A stretch of DNA of 64,000 nt from Pirellulales bacterium (GTDB taxonomy: Bacteria > Planctomycetota > Planctomycetia > Pirellulales > Lacipirellulaceae), in contig JAHBXQ010000010.1 in the NCBI GenBank assembly GCA_019636345.1, positions 62,001 to 126,000 of the forward strand. The letters run 5' to 3'. Made by a program: the position numbers and the translations under genes. A model generated the notes under the pieces. It was not told the DNA's origin. It made no database searches and worked only from the letters and a program-made list of their open reading frames with translations. This document shows, piece after piece, positions 38,554-46,780 of this stretch; position 1 is the first letter of the stretch; each line of letters opens with the position of its first letter.

Positions 38554-38845
38554 ATCGCAGGAGGCCGCAAAGCGGGCCGCGGGGAGTTCGAGACGCAAGG
38601 CGGGTCGGTCAAGGCGGGCAGAGCGGCGCCACGGCGCTGAAGCGAACCCGACATTGTACGCCCCCCGCACCGCAAGCCAACGCCGAAGATCAAGCTCCCA
38701 AACCCCCGAGCCGGGCAGCGTAAGCTCCCGGAGCCCTCGAGTCCCCCCGACGACCCTTGGCGAATCGCCCCGATTCCCGAGAATAAAGCTGCGATTTCCG
38801 CACGCCCCCTCTCCGCGTCCGTTCTGCACCCCGCGAGCGACACCC
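38554..38845. other. Divergent intergenic region of uvrA and SGNH gene
   Basis: These 292 bases carry the upstream regions of uvrA (minus) and the SGNH hydrolase (plus). No SOS-type LexA box, gene or strong hairpin was found by eye. Confidence 0.3.
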
Positions 38846-39598
38846 ATGCTGCGACGCACTTTGCTTGTTCTTGTCCTGACCGCTGCGGCCCTCGCGTCCG
38901 CCCCCGGCAGTTTCGCTCGCGAGGGCCTGACTCCCAGCGATGGCGCCAAGCGCGCGAAGACTTGGGAGAAGGAGATCGCCGCGATCGAGAACCGCCACGC
39001 CAAGACCCCTGTTCCCGAGCGAGCGATCATCTTCACCGGCTCCAGCAGCGTGCGCCTGTGGGACGTCGCCAAGGGATTCCCCGATCTGCCGGTCGTGAAT
39101 CACGGCTTCGGCGGCTCGCAGATTTGCGATGCGACCCACTTCGCCGAGCGACTGGTCCTCAAGCACAAGCCGAGCGTGATCGTCTTCTACTCCGGCGACA
39201 ACGACGCCGCGGGCGGATTGTCGGTCGAACAAATCCATCGCGACTTTCAAGAGTTCGTCGCCACGGTCCGCGCGGAGCTCCCCGCGACGCCGATCATCGT
39301 CATCAGCGCCAAGCCGAGCGTCGCCCGCTGGAAGCTGGCCGACAAGATGAGCGCCGCGAACCAGCGGATCGCCGCCGACTGCCGACGGGACGAGACGCTC
39401 GAATTCGTCGACGTCTGGCCGGCGATGCTGGGCGACGACGGCCGGCCCCGCCCCGAGATCTTCCGCGAAGACGGGCTCCACCTGAACGATGTAGGCTACG
39501 CGGCCTGGGTCGAGGTCCTCTCCCCAGTGCTTGCCAAGGCCTACGCCGATTCCCGCCCCCCGGCGCTCGACAAACGCTTGCAGCCGATCGCCGAGTGA
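38846..39598 (+). CDS. Secreted SGNH/GDSL-family hydrolase
   Basis: A 250-residue exported esterase-like protein. A signal peptide covers residues 1-24 (LLVLVLTAAALASAPGSFA). The SGNH blocks are visible: FTGSSSVRLW (block I, Ser in place of the GDSL serine), GFGGSQ (block II Gly), YSGDNDAAGG (block III, Asn) and DGLHLNDVGY (block V, Asp and His of the triad). This fits the GDSL-like lipase/acylhydrolase group, which acts on esters or acetylated glycans; the substrate is unknown. Start ATG is at 38846. It is followed by dgt on the same strand after 19 bases, so the two may be co-transcribed although the functions are unrelated. Confidence 0.87.
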   Translation: MLRRTLLVLVLTAAALASAPGSFAREGLTPSDGAKRAKTWEKEIAAIENRHAKTPVPERAIIFTGSSSVRLWDVAKGFPDLPVVNHGFGGSQICDATHFAERLVLKHKPSVIVFYSGDNDAAGGLSVEQIHRDFQEFVATVRAELPATPIIVISAKPSVARWKLADKMSAANQRIAADCRRDETLEFVDVWPAMLGDDGRPRPEIFREDGLHLNDVGYAAWVEVLSPVLAKAYADSRPPALDKRLQPIAE

Positions 39599-39617
39599 GC
39601 GGTCGAGGCCCCCTGCC

Positions 39618-40739
39618 GTGAATGACCCGATTCCCCCCTGGATCGCCCGCGAAACCGCGCTGCTCGCGCCGTTTGCGATGCATGCCGCGAACTCCGCGGG
39701 GCGGGTCCACCCCGAGCCGAGCCACGGTTACCGCAGCCCGTACCAGCGCGACCGCGACCGGATCGTCCACTCGAGCGCCTTTCGCCGCCTGGCCCATACG
39801 ACGCAGGTCTTCACCGGCGAGATGGGGGACTACCACCGGTCGCGGCTGACCCATACGCTCGAGGTCGCCTCGATTGCCCGCACCGTTGCCCGCACGCTGC
39901 GGCTCAACGAGGACTTGGCCGAGGCGCTCGCCCTGGCCCACGACATGGGGCACCCCCCGTTCGGCCACGCGGGCGAGGACGTGCTCAACGAATGCCTCGC
40001 CGACCGCGGCGGGTTCAATCACAACCGCCAGGGGTTGCGAGTCGTCGAACTGCTGGAGACGCGCTACCCCGAATTCCCCGGGCTGAATCTCTCGCTGGAG
40101 GTGCTCGAGGGTCAGCGCACGCGGGCCGACAAATCGCGGAGCGATCCGACCGCGCCCGCGCCGCTGTTGGAGACGCAGGCCGTCGACGCGGCCGACAGCA
40201 TCGCCTACGACGCCCACGACGCCGACGACGCGGTCGAACTGGGGCTGTTGGACCTCGCGGCGCTCGAGGAGATCGAGCTGTGGCGCCAGGCAGGGCGGCG
40301 CGCCCGGCGGCGTTATGCGGCGCTCGACGACGTCCAATATCGCCGCGCAGCGGTGCACGAACTGATCGATCTGTTGGCCGGCGACCTGCTTTCGACCAGC
40401 GCCGGACGAATCGCCGCGGCCGACTTCCGCGACGTCGTCGAGGTGCGCTCGCGGGGCCGCGATGCGATCGGGCTCTCCGCGGAGTTGGCCGAGCAGAAGG
40501 GAGCCCTCGAACGGCTGCTGTTCGCTCGCGTCTATCGCCATCCCGCGGTCGTCGCCAGCCGCGGGACCGCCGCCCAGGCCCTGAGGGCGGTGTTCGAATT
40601 CTATGCCCGGCATCCGGACCAGCTCCCCGATCGGCTGGCCGTGGTGCTGGCGGCGGAAGGCCCCGAACGGGCCGCGGCGGACTACCTAGCCGGACTGACC
40701 GACCGCAGTGCCGTCGAAGAATCGCGGCGAATCCCGTAA
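39618..40739 (+). CDS. dgt: dGTP triphosphohydrolase family protein
   Basis: A 373-residue HD-domain enzyme of the dNTP triphosphohydrolase type, which splits dGTP to deoxyguanosine and triphosphate. Near the N-terminus it has the family motif YRSPYQRDRDRIVHSSAFRR, then QVFTGEMGDYHRSRLTHTLEV and LALAHDMGHPPFGHAGE; His and Asp of these segments form the metal site (H..HD..D). ETQAVDAADSIAYDAHDADD supplies the last Asp. The start is a GTG at 39618, 19 bases after the SGNH gene stop, which fits the normal Dgt N-terminus; no strong Shine-Dalgarno is seen. A nested hairpin begins 8 bases after the stop codon. Confidence 0.92.
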   Translation: MNDPIPPWIARETALLAPFAMHAANSAGRVHPEPSHGYRSPYQRDRDRIVHSSAFRRLAHTTQVFTGEMGDYHRSRLTHTLEVASIARTVARTLRLNEDLAEALALAHDMGHPPFGHAGEDVLNECLADRGGFNHNRQGLRVVELLETRYPEFPGLNLSLEVLEGQRTRADKSRSDPTAPAPLLETQAVDAADSIAYDAHDADDAVELGLLDLAALEEIELWRQAGRRARRRYAALDDVQYRRAAVHELIDLLAGDLLSTSAGRIAAADFRDVVEVRSRGRDAIGLSAELAEQKGALERLLFARVYRHPAVVASRGTAAQALRAVFEFYARHPDQLPDRLAVVLAAEGPERAAADYLAGLTDRSAVEESRRIP

Positions 40740-40747
40740 CGGCGGAC

Positions 40748-40808
40748 TTTGCGCCCCCCTGGGGGCTCCGCTGCGCTGCGACCCCAGGCACGCGTCCCAG
40801 GGCGCAAA
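40748..40808. repeat. Nested hairpin after dgt
   Basis: The outer arms TTTGCGCCC (40748-40756) and GGGCGCAAA (40800-40808) are perfect complements. Inside them CCTGGGG (40758-40764) pairs with CCCCAGG (40782-40788). The inner loop GCTCCGCTGCGCTGCGA resembles an intergenic repeat common in planctomycetes (recollection). No T-run follows, so it may be a Rho-independent-like end for dgt or simply a repeat. Confidence 0.5.
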
Positions 40809-40855
40809 TGGGATCACGACCCCCGGAAGCTCGCGGTGGTGTCGCGGCGTGGCGC

Positions 40856-40864
40856 TGGTAGAAT
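40856..40864 (+). promoter_or_regulatory. Extended -10 promoter for PIN-TRAM gene
   Basis: TGGTAGAAT fits an extended -10 and lies 68 bases upstream of the start codon at 40932, with no clear -35. Confidence 0.4.
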
Positions 40865-40931
40865 TGAGATCCACAGGGCAGTCGATCCGTCTTGTTCCTT
40901 GGCGCCCCCGTCCGACCCCGTTCGCCTGCCC

Positions 40932-41957
40932 ATGGCTCTCATCATCTTGCGAACCGTGTTCCTGCTGATTGCGGCGGGGTTCGGCGCTCAATTCGCACAA
41001 TCCGACATCCTTCCCCGCGAGCCGGCGTACGTCCCCTGGCTCGTGTTCGCAGCCATCGTGACGCTAGCCGTCGCGGTGGTCGTCCTCGACGTCCTGGCCC
41101 GGCACAAGCGGCTCGACACGATCACGGCCGTCTATTTCGGCCTGATCATCGGGCTGTTTCTCACGTACATTCTCAAGACGGCGTTCGGCACGGCGCTCGA
41201 CCCCAAGAGCCCCTACACCCCCTGGACGCTGCTGATCCTAGGGATGGTCCTTTGCTACACCTGCATCAGCATCCTGCTGCAGACCAAGGACGATTTCCGG
41301 TTCATCATCCCCTACGTCGAGTTCGCCAAGGAAGTCAAAGGGCTCAAGCCCTACGTCCTCGACACGAGCGTGGTGATCGACGGCCGGATCGCCGACGTGG
41401 TCGAGACCCGGATCGTCGACAACCAGCTTGTGATGCCCCAGTTCGTCATCGCCGAGCTGCAAGCGATCGCCGACAGCGGCGACAAGCTCAAGCGGGGCCG
41501 GGGTCGCCGGGGGCTCGACATCCTCAACCGCCTCCGCAGCGATCCCAAGGTCGATCTGGTCGTTTACGACCGCGATCTCCCGGAATTCGCCGGCCAACCG
41601 GTCGACCAGCGGCTAGTGCTGTTGGCCAAAAACCTGGGGGGGAAGGTCGTCACGAACGACTACAACCTGAACAAGGTCGCCAAGCTCCACAACGTGGGTG
41701 TCATCAACCTGAACGATCTGGCCAACTCGCTCAAGCCGATCTTCCTGCCGGGCGAGTCGGTCGAGGTGCGGATCATCAAGCCGGGCGAGGAGCCGGGCCA
41801 AGGGGTCGGATACCTTGAGGACGGCACGATGGTCGTCATCGAAGGGGGCCGCGACCACGTCGGCGAGAAGGTCCTGGCCCTTGTGACCAGCGTCCTGCAA
41901 ACCAGCGCGGGCCGGATGGTGTTCGGCAAATTCGAGCACGCCGTCGGCGGCGAATGA
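40932..41957 (+). CDS. Membrane-anchored PIN-TRAM domain protein (YacL-like)
   Basis: A 341-residue protein. Four hydrophobic segments lie at about 4-22, 35-54, 66-83 and 98-116. A PIN nuclease domain covers residues 140-265 with its first acidic residue at Asp144 (VLDTSVVIDGRI) and later acids in FVIAELQAIADSGD and VVTNDYNL. The TRAM domain (nucleic-acid-binding) covers the last 60 residues. The layout matches Bacillus YacL. Its PIN domain probably cuts RNA, but no substrate is settled. Start ATG at 40932 precedes the first membrane segment. It is alone on its transcript; the stop is followed by 724 bases without a recognised gene. Confidence 0.9.
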   Translation: MALIILRTVFLLIAAGFGAQFAQSDILPREPAYVPWLVFAAIVTLAVAVVVLDVLARHKRLDTITAVYFGLIIGLFLTYILKTAFGTALDPKSPYTPWTLLILGMVLCYTCISILLQTKDDFRFIIPYVEFAKEVKGLKPYVLDTSVVIDGRIADVVETRIVDNQLVMPQFVIAELQAIADSGDKLKRGRGRRGLDILNRLRSDPKVDLVVYDRDLPEFAGQPVDQRLVLLAKNLGGKVVTNDYNLNKVAKLHNVGVINLNDLANSLKPIFLPGESVEVRIIKPGEEPGQGVGYLEDGTMVVIEGGRDHVGEKVLALVTSVLQTSAGRMVFGKFEHAVGGE

Positions 41958-42064
41958 GATTCGTCGTCCCGCTCCGCTGTCCGAAATCCTGGGCGGTCGC
42001 AGAAACAAGCTGGCTATCGATCTTGAGATCTTGGCGGACCACCCTCGCCATTCTCACGGGCCGC

Positions 42065-42081
42065 TTGGCACGCTGCTTGCA
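42065..42081 (+). promoter_or_regulatory. Sigma-54 (RpoN) promoter of unknown transcript
   Basis: TTGGCACGCTGCTTGCA matches the sigma-54 consensus TGGCACG-N4-TTGCA at every conserved position, with GG (42067-42068) and GC (42079-42080) separated by 10 bases. Transcription would start near 42092. No gene follows within 590 bases on this strand, so the product may be an RNA or a small peptide. Confidence 0.75.
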
Positions 42082-42092
42082 CAATTACTCTT

Positions 42093-42380
42093 GCCGCCCA
42101 GGCAACGGTCGCATTCGCTTGGAACACGAATGAACGGGCCGGATCAGAGATGAGGCTATCTGTCGGGGCCGGTAAGGCGAAGAGGCGCCTTGATGTAAGG
42201 ATCCGCAATCAGTTGATATTCAGTCACTTACGTCGACTCTTCCCCTCCCGTCGGGTCGACGACAAGCGGCTGAGCGGGTCCAGGCAAACGGGCGAGTCCG
42301 GGCTGTTGAAGAGGCTCCCCGGGCTCGCCTGTTCTGCTTTGTGTGTATCGAAATCGAACATGTGTTTGATTTTGATACAC
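42093..42380 (+). ncRNA. Candidate sigma-54-driven small RNA
   Basis: A transcript from the promoter at 42065 would run through gene-free sequence into the hairpin at 42343-42380. The limits given are the predicted start and the end of that hairpin. The idea rests only on promoter position, lack of coding frames and the G-U-containing stem, so it is tentative; the transcript could instead be a long leader of the DUF1549 gene. Confidence 0.3.
42343..42380 (+). repeat. 18-bp hairpin with G-U pairs
   Basis: GTGTATCGAAATCGAACA (42343-42360) pairs with TGTTTGATTTTGATACAC (42363-42380) over 18 positions, 16 Watson-Crick and 2 G-U, around the TG at 42361-42362 (the innermost pairs must open to form a loop). 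The G-U pairs exist only in plus-strand RNA; the minus strand would have A-C mismatches. This favours an RNA structure made from the plus strand. Confidence 0.7.
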
Positions 42381-42607
42381 CTCTCGGGGTCGATCCCTGG
42401 CCCTTTGACGCCCACGGCTGCCGAACTGGTTTGAAGAGCGCGCCGGAACCGAGATGGTCTCCCCGGTTCGGGGCGGCATGCGGACCGGTGAGAGGCGCGT
42501 CCGCGTTGGAGGAGCTCCGTGGGCATGGCGCCCGGCGGTCGTCCGCTGCCGAGAAATCAGCTACGAGAAACGACGCATCACGGCGAAACGATTCGGCGTG
42601 TCGTCGG

Positions 42608-42613
42608 TAGAAT
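42608..42613 (+). promoter_or_regulatory. -10-like element before DUF1549 gene
   Basis: TAGAAT in the context CGGTAGAATACG lies 69 bases upstream of the start at 42682, in a local dip of GC content. No -35 is evident. Confidence 0.35.
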
Positions 42614-42681
42614 ACGTTAGGGGGCGACTGCCGCCAGCCTGTCCCGCGTCTTTTCCTCACGCCCTTGCCCAGGCGCCTGCT

Positions 42682-44490
42682 ATGCCGCACTGCGCGACGC
42701 TCTGCCGCCTGACGCCCGCACTGGCGAGCGTCGTCGCCGTCCTGGCGCTGGGGCTTCTGCCGCTCACGGCCCGCGCCGCCGAGAGCGTCCCCTCGGGCGA
42801 CGCCCTGCTCGAATCGGCTGCCGTCGCCAAGATCGATGAACTGGTCGCCCGCAACTGGGGCGAGCACGGCGTGCGTCCCGCCGCCGCGGCCACCGACGGC
42901 GAATGGTGTCGCCGCGTGTTTCTCGATCTCGTCGGGCGCGTCCCCACGGTCGAGGAACTTGACGCCTTCCTCGCCGTCAAATCGCCGCGCAAACGCGCCG
43001 AGCTTGTCAATCGCCTGCTGGGGAGCGAGTACGAAGCCGAATACGCCCGCAATTGGGGGACGATCTGGACCAATCTCCTCATCGGCCGTACGGGAGGAAC
43101 GCAGCGGCGATCGTTGACCAGCCGCGCGGGGATGACGCGCTACCTCCACGACGCGATGCTCGCCAACAAACCCTACGACCGGCTGGTGCACGAACTGCTG
43201 ACCGCCGTCGGCGACGCCCGGCCCGACATGCCCAATTTCAACGGGGCCGTGAACTTTCTTATCGAGAAGCTCGACGAGGGGGGCGTCCAGGCGACCGCCA
43301 AGACGGCCCAAATCTTCCTCGGGATGGGGGTCCAGTGCACGCAGTGCCACGACCATCCCTCGAACGAGTATCGTCAGAACCAGTTTTGGGAACTCAACGC
43401 CTTCTTCCGGCAGACGCGCGTTCGCTTCACCCGCGACGAGGACGACCCCCGCAGTCGCGAGGCGACGCTGTACGACGTCGACTTCGCCGGCGAGGGGAAA
43501 GGAGACGGCGGCGACTACCGCAGCGACATCGTGCTCGAGTTGCGCGACGGCAAGCTCGTCGATCGCGACGCGGCCGCGATTCGCGAGGCGCCGATCTTTT
43601 TCGAGCAGCGCAACGGCTTGGTTCGAGCCGCGTTTCCGGCGTTCATCGACGGCACGGCCCTGGCCGAGGTGCTGGCCGATCGCGGAACCGAGTACGGCAA
43701 CAGCGGCCGACTGGCCGACGTCCGCCGGCGCGACGAGTTGGCGAAACTGGTCCTCGGGGCGCCCGAACTGTCGCGGGCCGCGGTCAATCGGATGTGGGCC
43801 CACTTCTTCGGCTACGCCTTCACCAAGCCGATCGACGACATGGGCCCCCATAACCCGCCGTCGAATCCCGAACTGCTCGACTTTCTGGCCGAAAACTTCG
43901 CGGCCGGCGGCTACGACCTCAAGGAACTAATCCGGGCGATCGTCCTCAGTCGGCCGTACGCCCTGTCGAGCAAGACCAGCGCCGGCAATGCGGCCGACGA
44001 CCCGCAGCAAGGCCGGCCGCCGCTGTTCGCGCGGTTCTACCTGCGGCAGATGACCGCCGAGCAGTTGTACGACTCGCTGTTGGCCGCGACTCAGGCCGAC
44101 GCCGCCGCTCCCGACGATAGGCGCGACGCGCTGAAGGCCCGCTGGCTCGCCCAGTTCAACACCGCGTTCGGCAACGACGAAGGGACCGAGGGGACGACCT
44201 TCAACGGTTCGATTCCCCAGGCGCTCACTCTGATGAACGGCGAGTTGGTGCGCCGGGCCTGCCGGACCGACGGGGGGAGCTTTCTGGCGAGCGTCGCCAA
44301 CAACGCGTCGCTCTCCAACCGCGAGAAGATCAACTACCTGTACCGCGCGGCGCTCGCCCGCACGCCGACGGGCGAGGAGACCAAGGCGTGCAACAGCCTG
44401 CTGGCGGCCCGCGGCGGCGACGTCCCCGCCACCCTCGCCGACGTCTGGTGGGCCGTGCTGAACAGCAACGAGTTCATTTTGGTGCATTAG
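42682..44490 (+). CDS. Exported DUF1549/DUF1553 domain protein
   Basis: A 602-residue protein. A signal peptide is cleaved near ARAAES (residue 33). The N-terminal part is DUF1549 (VARNWGEHGV, WCRRVFLDLVGRVPTVEELD), and the middle has VQCTQCHDHPSNEY, a CXXCH motif that could bind heme c. The C-terminal part is DUF1553 (RRDELAKLVLGAPELSRAAVNRMWAHFFG). Such proteins are almost confined to Planctomycetes and relatives, usually in pairs with a DUF1501 gene, as here (next gene, 95 bases on). Function is unknown; a secreted redox or glycan-degrading role is often guessed. The ATG at 42682 starts the signal peptide. Confidence 0.92.
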   Translation: MPHCATLCRLTPALASVVAVLALGLLPLTARAAESVPSGDALLESAAVAKIDELVARNWGEHGVRPAAAATDGEWCRRVFLDLVGRVPTVEELDAFLAVKSPRKRAELVNRLLGSEYEAEYARNWGTIWTNLLIGRTGGTQRRSLTSRAGMTRYLHDAMLANKPYDRLVHELLTAVGDARPDMPNFNGAVNFLIEKLDEGGVQATAKTAQIFLGMGVQCTQCHDHPSNEYRQNQFWELNAFFRQTRVRFTRDEDDPRSREATLYDVDFAGEGKGDGGDYRSDIVLELRDGKLVDRDAAAIREAPIFFEQRNGLVRAAFPAFIDGTALAEVLADRGTEYGNSGRLADVRRRDELAKLVLGAPELSRAAVNRMWAHFFGYAFTKPIDDMGPHNPPSNPELLDFLAENFAAGGYDLKELIRAIVLSRPYALSSKTSAGNAADDPQQGRPPLFARFYLRQMTAEQLYDSLLAATQADAAAPDDRRDALKARWLAQFNTAFGNDEGTEGTTFNGSIPQALTLMNGELVRRACRTDGGSFLASVANNASLSNREKINYLYRAALARTPTGEETKACNSLLAARGGDVPATLADVWWAVLNSNEFILVH

Positions 44491-44585
44491 AGAGAGTGAT
44501 GAGAGTTCGGAGGCGAGCGCAGACCTCTCGCCTTTTGGCTCCCCCCACCCTTGTCGAACCTTCGCCCCGAACCCCTTCTTGCCCG

Positions 44586-45839
44586 ATGATCCCTCCTGTC
44601 GGCATGACGCGTCGTCACTTTATGTCCCATCTGGCCGGGGCGAGCGCGCTGGCCGGATCGGCGCTGGCCCTGGGTCGGTCGCTGCGGGCCAACGCGGCGC
44701 AGCTCAAACGGAGTCGCAAGTCGTGCATTCTGCTGTGGATGGGCGGCGGACCGCCCACCATCGACATCTGGGACATGAAGCCCGGCGCCACGACCGGCGG
44801 CGAGTTCAAGCCGATCGCCACCACCGGCGAGGTCCAGATCAACGAGCTCATGCCGAAGCTCGCCAAGCAAATGCACCAGCTTACGGTGGTGCGCTCGATG
44901 AGCACTCGCGAGGCGGACCACACCCGCGGCACGTACTACCTTCACACCGGGTTCGTCCCCAACCCCAACGTCGTCCACCCCAGCTACGGCAGCGTCGTGG
45001 CCAAGGAGGTCCCCGTCCCGGGGCTTGAGATCCCCCCCTTCGTCTCGATCGGCGGCGCCAGCGAGGGGCCCGGCTTCCTCGGCATGGCCTACGCCCCGTT
45101 CCAGGTCGACTCGAACGGCCGCGTCCGCGATCTCGAACGGACGCCCGACGCCGCGCGGATGAACGACCGGATGCAACTGTTGGGGCTGTTGGAGCGTCGC
45201 TTCATCCGCGAAAACCGCGGCAGCGCCGCCGAGGAGCACGCCAAGGTCCTGGAAAGCGCCCGACAACTGATGACGACCGAGCAGATGTCGGCGTTCCGCG
45301 TCGATCAGGAATCCCCGACCACGCGCGAGAAGTACGGCGCCACCGGCTTCGGCCGCGGGTGCCTCATGGCCCGGCGACTCGTCGAGGCGGGCGTGCCGTT
45401 CGTCGAGGTGACGATGGGGGGCTGGGATCTCCATCAAAACTGCTTCGACACGCTCCAGACGAAACTTCCCGAACTCGATCAGGCGATGAGCGCCTTGGTC
45501 GAGGACCTCGTCGACCGCGGGTTGTACGACGACACGATCGTCCTATGGATGGGCGAATTCGGCCGCACTCCGCGGATCAACGCCAACGCGGGCCGCGACC
45601 ACTGGGCCCGCAGTTGGAGCGTGGTCGCCGGCGGCGGCCGGCTCGCCCGCGGCGGCGTCATCGGCGCCACCAATGACGACGGCACGCGCGTCGAGACCGC
45701 CCCCTACAGCAGCGAAGACCTCATGGCGACCGTCTGCCAAGCGATGGGCATCTCGCTCGCCACGACCTATACCGCCTCGAACGGCCGACCGATGAAGATC
45801 GCCGGCGGGGGGAAGACGATCGAGGGGTTGATTGCGTAG
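44586..45839 (+). CDS. Tat-exported DUF1501 family protein
   Basis: A 417-residue protein with a Tat signal (MTRRHFMSHLAGASALAGSA) beginning at the internal Met7. The body is DUF1501, a sulfatase/alkaline-phosphatase-like fold: ILLWMGGGPPTIDIWDMKPG near the N-terminus, STREADHTRGTYYLHTG, and the C-terminal TIVLWMGEFGRTPRINANAG and GRDHWARSW. The His/Asp/Glu residues of these motifs suggest metal binding, though no activity is established for the family. It is paired with the DUF1549 gene upstream, the standard planctomycete arrangement. The start could be ATG 44586 or ATG 44604; neither has a strong ribosome binding site. Confidence 0.92.
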   Translation: MIPPVGMTRRHFMSHLAGASALAGSALALGRSLRANAAQLKRSRKSCILLWMGGGPPTIDIWDMKPGATTGGEFKPIATTGEVQINELMPKLAKQMHQLTVVRSMSTREADHTRGTYYLHTGFVPNPNVVHPSYGSVVAKEVPVPGLEIPPFVSIGGASEGPGFLGMAYAPFQVDSNGRVRDLERTPDAARMNDRMQLLGLLERRFIRENRGSAAEEHAKVLESARQLMTTEQMSAFRVDQESPTTREKYGATGFGRGCLMARRLVEAGVPFVEVTMGGWDLHQNCFDTLQTKLPELDQAMSALVEDLVDRGLYDDTIVLWMGEFGRTPRINANAGRDHWARSWSVVAGGGRLARGGVIGATNDDGTRVETAPYSSEDLMATVCQAMGISLATTYTASNGRPMKIAGGGKTIEGLIA

Positions 45840-45917
45840 GGGCCTTGCTCTGAAGGCGGCGCCCAAAACAGGTTGCCGATTGACCGAGGCGCAGGCCGGA
45901 AACTCGCCAACGCCGCA

Positions 45918-46628
45918 ATGCAAACGCGCACCCATCGCCGCAACGTGCTCTACGGTCTGATCGCCGCGGCGGGGATCGTCCAGTTCGTCGTCGCCGTCTC
46001 GATCGCGATCAGCCACTATCCCGAGCGGTATTCGCTTGCGAGCAACTTCCTCAGCGACCTGGGACGCGGCGTGACGCACGCCGGCGCCGACAATCGCACG
46101 GCGGCGACCGTCTTCAACGGCGCGATTCTCTGTCTGGGCGCATCGCTCGTGCCGTTTTTCGTCGTGATGCCGGCCTCGCTGGCGTTCGGACGGGGCGCCA
46201 TGTCGGTCCTCGGCATCCTGACCGCCTTGGGATTGGCGGCGCTTGGGCTTACGCCGTACGACCGATACGAGCAGGCCCACTACGCGGCCTTGGCCCTGTG
46301 GCTCGGGCCGTTGGTCCTGATGGTCCCCCTGTACCTGGCGAGTCAGGCGGCGACGGGCGCGGTGACGCGCGCGTCGCTTGGCGCCGGAGCCGGGCTTGTC
46401 TTGGCGACCGTGCTGTACGCCGCCGTCGGCGGCACGAGCGGAGCGATGCTTGTGCAAAAGCTCGTTGTCGCCGCGGCCGCCTGCTGGTTTGCGTGTCTGG
46501 TCGCGGGCGTGTCGATCGAAACCTACCGTTCGGTCGCCACGCGACAACAGATCGCCGACCGGCAAGCGCGCCGTTACCTCGAGCGCATGGGCGACCGATT
46601 GCCGCTGCGAGCTCGAGCGCGGGATTGA
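45918..46628 (+). CDS. DUF998-type integral membrane protein
   Basis: A 236-residue protein with about six hydrophobic helices. After the first helix it has YPERYSLASNFLSDLGRG, which resembles the conserved loop of DUF998 membrane proteins. The C-terminus is a basic cytoplasmic tail (RQQIADRQARRYLERM). Function in this family is unknown. The ATG at 45918 starts just before the first helix; an upstream in-frame start at 45873 would add 15 polar residues. It stands between the DUF1501 gene and the convergent floA. Confidence 0.72.
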   Translation: MQTRTHRRNVLYGLIAAAGIVQFVVAVSIAISHYPERYSLASNFLSDLGRGVTHAGADNRTAATVFNGAILCLGASLVPFFVVMPASLAFGRGAMSVLGILTALGLAALGLTPYDRYEQAHYAALALWLGPLVLMVPLYLASQAATGAVTRASLGAGAGLVLATVLYAAVGGTSGAMLVQKLVVAAAACWFACLVAGVSIETYRSVATRQQIADRQARRYLERMGDRLPLRARARD

Positions 46629-46780
46629 GCGGACCGTCGTTCGGTTGATCGCGAGTGCGTCGTCGCCACCCCAAGAAATGCGAGTTGACGACGCACTGAG
46701 CATGTCAATGCGCTAGGTGCGAACAGGCATCGCAGCGCATAAGAGGACGCGCTGCTTTCGAGGGCGAGCCGCTGCGCAGC

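Larger units (their letters stand above)
41958..42681. other. Long gene-poor region between PIN-TRAM and DUF1549 genes
   Basis: This is the second-longest unexplained gap in the window. It holds a near-consensus sigma-54 promoter (42065-42081), a strong hairpin (42343-42380), two GTCGAC sites (42233-42259) and a -10-like element before the DUF1549 gene. Short frames such as 42150-42434 give Arg/Ser-rich peptides without a ribosome binding site and are not accepted as genes. Confidence 0.5.

Noticed and set aside
31123-38640. Two plus-strand frames of about 1047 and 1049 codons opposite uvrA
   Set aside because: Both are antisense shadows of the tandem UvrA; their similarity to each other only mirrors the duplicated gene.
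42150-42434. 94-codon plus-strand frame downstream of the sigma-54 promoter at 42065
   Set aside because: No ribosome binding site and no coding character; it runs through the hairpin. Kept only as a reason to test the region for RNA.
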